Assembly: GCA_037576195.1 (NCBI GenBank)
Contig: CM075104.1
Location: 7,384,775-7,448,774, forward strand
Direction: 5' to 3'
DNA length: 64,000 nucleotides
DNA from: Phytoseiulus persimilis
Taxonomy: Eukaryota; Arthropoda; Arachnida; Mesostigmata; Phytoseiidae
Below are positions 60,604-64,000 of this stretch, in pieces (positions within the stretch are counted from its first letter, which is position 1; each line of letters starts with the position of its first letter). Below the pieces are notes generated by a model. It did no database searches, was not told the origin of the DNA, and saw only the letters and a program-made list of their open reading frames with translations. Position numbers and translations under genes: made by a program.

Positions 60604-63330
60604 GCAATCTCGACGTAGAAGCTAGGCGATGAGGTGGACAGAGCGCAGACTCGGAAAGAAACCGATTCGGAGGGCTCGTCGAGCCTGGATATCAAACAAA
60701 TTAAGAAATGCAATGGATACTGTCGATGCTGCCCTCCTTCTCTATGCTCATCGACTGGCATTCGGATATTCAGGGAATCGAAAGAGTTCATGTTCATCTT
60801 AGAACATGCGCTCTTTAGAAAGTTTCCCAACGGAATCTTCCAGAGCGATTCTCAGAGCATCTAGCCGCGCTGTTGGCGATGCAGCCCTCCAAATCAGCAA
60901 CTCCGCTCCTGACTTGAAGTGATAATCAGAGTCATCAGTCATCACTCAAGCTTTCTGTCTGATCAGAGGGCTTTGCTTCGTTCCCTGTTATGCATCCGGT
61001 GCTTCGATGGAACTTCACTGCAGTAACCACGTGTATTCTGCAAGTTTTTGAGACGACGGCTTGCAGTGGACCGAAACCTGTTCATATCGATATGCCTCCC
61101 CTGAAGGTCTCTTTAAGTAATGCGTTCAGGATCAGAATGCTCAGAATGGAGATTCTCGAGTTTCCTAAGGCCTTCCATTCTTACAAGCTTCCCCTCGTCA
61201 GAGAGAATCTGTGCATAAGAAAGAAACGTGGGTCCACGGTTGAGAATCACTAGCGTTTGACATGGGGTCGCGAATATTCTGGGGGAGCACAGGTTGGGGA
61301 GACGAGGATTCGTAAGCGCCCGCAGGTCCACTTTGACAGTGACCGCTGCAACTTCAAGACTCTCGCGCGTGAGCTATCGTGTATTTAGAAACGGAATGTC
61401 GGTAACCTGTGATCGCGCTCTACTGCGTGCGCTCGACGCAATATTATTCGCTACTCTGTGGCACATTGCAGCACCAATCAGTGGTGGTTATGACGATAGC
61501 AACGAAACGGCTGGCCGGATCTCCCTCAAACGAAAGTCGTCCTTCGAAGCATTCGCCGAGGACTTCATGGAGGCTTTTCATGGAAGTGAGGTGTGGCCTC
61601 TTGAACCCCCTGTCGCCACCCAGAGACGGGAACTCGAGTTTTGTAGCTCGTTTGGTATTGCCTCCGTCACATCGGGAGCCCTTCGACTAGCTGCGCAATC
61701 TCTGGTTCAAATCCATTGTCTCTCCGAATTGGGACACTCATGAGCAACGGTTGCATAATTTGCCATAGCCAGGATTCCCGATCCGGAGAGGTTCGCAGTA
61801 AATGGTATTGTGGCGTTGAGCGATCCACTGATAGAAATAGCTGTCACCTGAGTTCGAATAGGGAGCAGACATTTCTCTGCACAACCCCATGATAACAGTA
61901 CTCTGTGATCTGGGAGGAGATCCGCATGTCGCTGCGCTGCTGCTTTGCGCGGTATATCCCGTCTCAAAGCTCCTCGCAGGTGCTACTTGGGCGCTTATTG
62001 GATAGGAAAAACACGGCAGGGGCGTAACTTGGGGGCAAGAGTAGAAATTCTTCGGGAGTACCGCTCGAAAGCCTTCGTCGGGGAATATGGAATCGTCCAG
62101 AAAAAGTTCTCCAGGGTCGAAAAGATGTTCCTGGTGGCCCCTTGAAGTGTAGGGCCCGGAGCAGACCACTGTCCCGGTTACGTCTTCGCATAAAGAGTTT
62201 GGATGGCCTATGTCATTCCTTGTGAACCACTCCACAACACGCCGTTGGTTCCACGTCGATCCGATCAATACCGGCGGAGTTCATCGAGGACAAACGAACA
62301 GACCCTGGATTTTGATATAGATAAAGATGTGCGACATCAAGCTTTGCCACGGGAGTCCTGGGTGTCCGAGGCTGGAAGTGAAGGAGAGCATCGAATACAG
62401 AACTACTCATCCTGTGTTGAAAGTTTGCGACGCTAAGTATTTCCATCTTGAAGACTGCTGAAGGAGACCGCAAAGGCGCGGGAACCATCGACCAGCAGAA
62501 AGAAGAACATCAACTGCTTGCGAGAACGCCAAAAGTCGAAGATTTGAGCTATGGAGCTGCCGGGAACCCCAGCACGAGCAGCGGGGATGTACTCAGCACG
62601 CTCAACGTCCCTAATGACGACAGACTAGGAATACGGGTGAACTCTCATTCCTCCAGAGAATTCGGCGCATCACGCTGTCTCGAGCTGCGGGTCCAGCGTG
62701 AGCTGCAAAGTCGATCCAGATTTCAATAGTTTCGAAGCACATCTACTTCCTGATCCCTGGGAGAGCGACCGTCTAGCGAAGAGTGCAGCTCCGGTATGGG
62801 TTCCTGTTGGGCGAGGCCCAGACAGCTTCTCCATCCAGCAGATGGAAGGCAGCTCAACGCTCCACTCTATCGACAACCAGGCGCTGTACCGGAACGCGAT
62901 GTCCGACAAATGAAACGGTTCGCTCCTGAATTTAGGAGGAGTAAACCCGGAAAAGAGTGAGTTTCACGCTGTTTCTGTAAATCGTCTCCGTGATGGCGGA
63001 CGGTGTCGAAGTAGCGCCCACTGCAGCGCTCTCAGCTTCTGTGCCGCCAGCACAGTAGCCTTCGGGAAAGGATCAAGGAGCTTGGAATGCATGGCTTTCA
63101 AGGTGTCGCTACATAGCTGAACGCGTAAGGAAAAGTAAAGGTCAGATTGGATCCGGGTACGCTGAATCAGTATGATGGAACCGGACACGAGAGAGGCTAG
63201 TGATCTACGAGGTCTAGCGAATCGACAAAAGGGGGTCGACAAATTCGGAATGAACAAAAACGAGCGTTACCAAACCAAAGAGTGCATCGAGTGTGTGTTC
63301 CTTGTCCCACCTTTAACATCACAACAGTCA
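60604..63330. other. No gene assigned; repeat copy and coding-like pieces
   Basis: A plus frame of 149 codons (61294-61743) and a minus frame of 176 codons (61738-62268, with GHQEHLFDPGELFLDDSIF) are protein-like but unrecognised and not joined by clear splice sites. The second copy of the dispersed repeat is at 62242. The stretch just below 63330 is where a 3' LTR of the adjacent retroelement would be expected, but I could not verify one. Confidence 0.4.
62242..62332. repeat. Dispersed repeat, copy 2
   Basis: Shares the 27-base core ccgttggttccacgtcgatc(cgatcaa) with 51473 in the same orientation; similarity continues across gttcatcgaggacaaac and ctggatttt with small length differences. Confidence 0.7.
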
Positions 63331-64000
63331 GTGTACCCTAATGTGTTTTCAGAATTGTTTTTGGACCGGCTAGAGCGTCAGCCGGGTCTTCCATCTCTTC
63401 GTGGAAAGAAAAACTAGGCTCACTTGGCAAGGGTGGATCGATCGCCAGCTGAAGACCATTGATCACCTCTCCTGACTCGGATGAAGTGTCTGTGTAGCGT
63501 CGTCTTTTAGCTGATTGGAGTGTCTTTTCATTATCTTGTCCTCGACCTCCACGTCGTGAATGCGTTGTTACGGTTTCTTACGGTAACTTGTGTCCTGCAT
63601 TCCTTGTTGCGACGATGCATCTTGATATACACCTGGTCGCCTTCAGTAAATTATTTCTGGCGAACTCGATGGTGGTCATCGAAGTTCGTCTTACTTCTCT
63701 GTCTGTAACCTTGTAGCGATGAAATGTTTTTTCTTGGCATGATCGAATCCAGTGCTGACCTGAATTTTCGACCGGTGAACAATTCTACTGGAGTTTTTCC
63801 TCCGAAGGCCTCTGACGGCGTTATCCGTCCGTTTGACATCGGATAGTGTGGAGCTGAGAATTTCTTTGCAATGTCGTATTGACGACAAAATTCGTCGAAG
63901 CCGCTTAACGTGAGCTGCGCGCCATTGTCCGTGACAATTTCTTCGAGAGTCCATTTCCGATGAACATTTACTCTAATCGCTTGATTGTAGCGGTGCTGGT
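63331..64000 (-). mobile_element. Ty3/gypsy-type retroelement fragment (integrase end of pol), broken
   Basis: Minus-strand sequence at the right edge carries a retroviral-type integrase core: an ATNG-like TDNGAQL block, then HYPMSNG, then GKTPVELFTGRKF, and farther on FTEGDQVYIKMHRR, which fits the C-terminal integrase fold. The end of pol is near 63331, with a possible polypurine stretch and LTR below it. Capsid, protease and reverse transcriptase would lie beyond the window. This copy looks broken, with a small number of breaks in the visible part, and is probably fairly old. Confidence 0.75.

Noticed and set aside
61294-61743. 149-codon plus-strand frame
   Set aside because: Protein-like in places, but a minus frame covers its right end and no family or splice context supports it. 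Left as unassigned.
1-64000. tRNA, rRNA, snRNA genes and CRISPR arrays
   Set aside because: No B-box with a matching cloverleaf, no U1/U2/U6 or 5S cores, and no regularly spaced identical repeats were seen.

Overview
This looks like nuclear DNA from an arthropod, probably a mite. It has about 50% G+C, spliceosomal introns that are often only 37-150 bp long, genes spread far apart, and debris of non-LTR and Ty3/gypsy-type elements. The taxon is an inference from style; no species-level marker is visible.

Two recognisable multi-exon genes lie on the minus strand in the right-hand part. (1) At 46406-42488 is a VPS9-domain protein that aligns piece by piece with ANKRD27/VARP, a Rab21 exchange factor of endosomes. 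It was rebuilt here from eleven phased exons plus one uncertain one. The reading ends in a short coiled coil, and no ankyrin repeats were found. (2) At about 60439-54616 is Aralar/citrin (SLC25A12/13), the calcium-regulated mitochondrial aspartate/glutamate carrier. It has EF-hand exons, a complete carrier domain with three PxD/ExxK/R signatures, and a family-like length of about 660 residues. A 114-nt stop-free GT-AG segment reads as either intron or exon. An unrecognised minus-strand coding stretch (54372-53735) follows Aralar and has a poly(A) signal at 53455-53460.

Layout: 1 to about 38000 holds no gene I can name. It contains G+C-rich stretches with long overlapping open frames on both strands, microsatellites, poly(C)/poly(G) tracts and a few isolated exon-like pieces. 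38000-42450 is ambiguous sequence with a likely LINE 3' end (40851-41242). 42488-46406 is the VARP-like gene, with a promoter-like patch upstream that carries a palindromic X-box and a full CRE (46775-46807). 46900-53450 is unassigned, with tandem and dispersed repeats. 53455-60600 is the unknown gene plus Aralar, whose introns hold a 331-bp MITE-like element and coding-like debris. 60600-63300 is unassigned. 63331-64000 is the broken end of a Ty3/gypsy-type retroelement pol that runs off the right edge.

The two named genes act in different pathways (endosomal Rab signalling and mitochondrial metabolite transport), and nothing in the sequence suggests they are functionally linked. Exon borders were chosen by eye from GT/AG sites, reading phase and family alignment; transcripts were not available.
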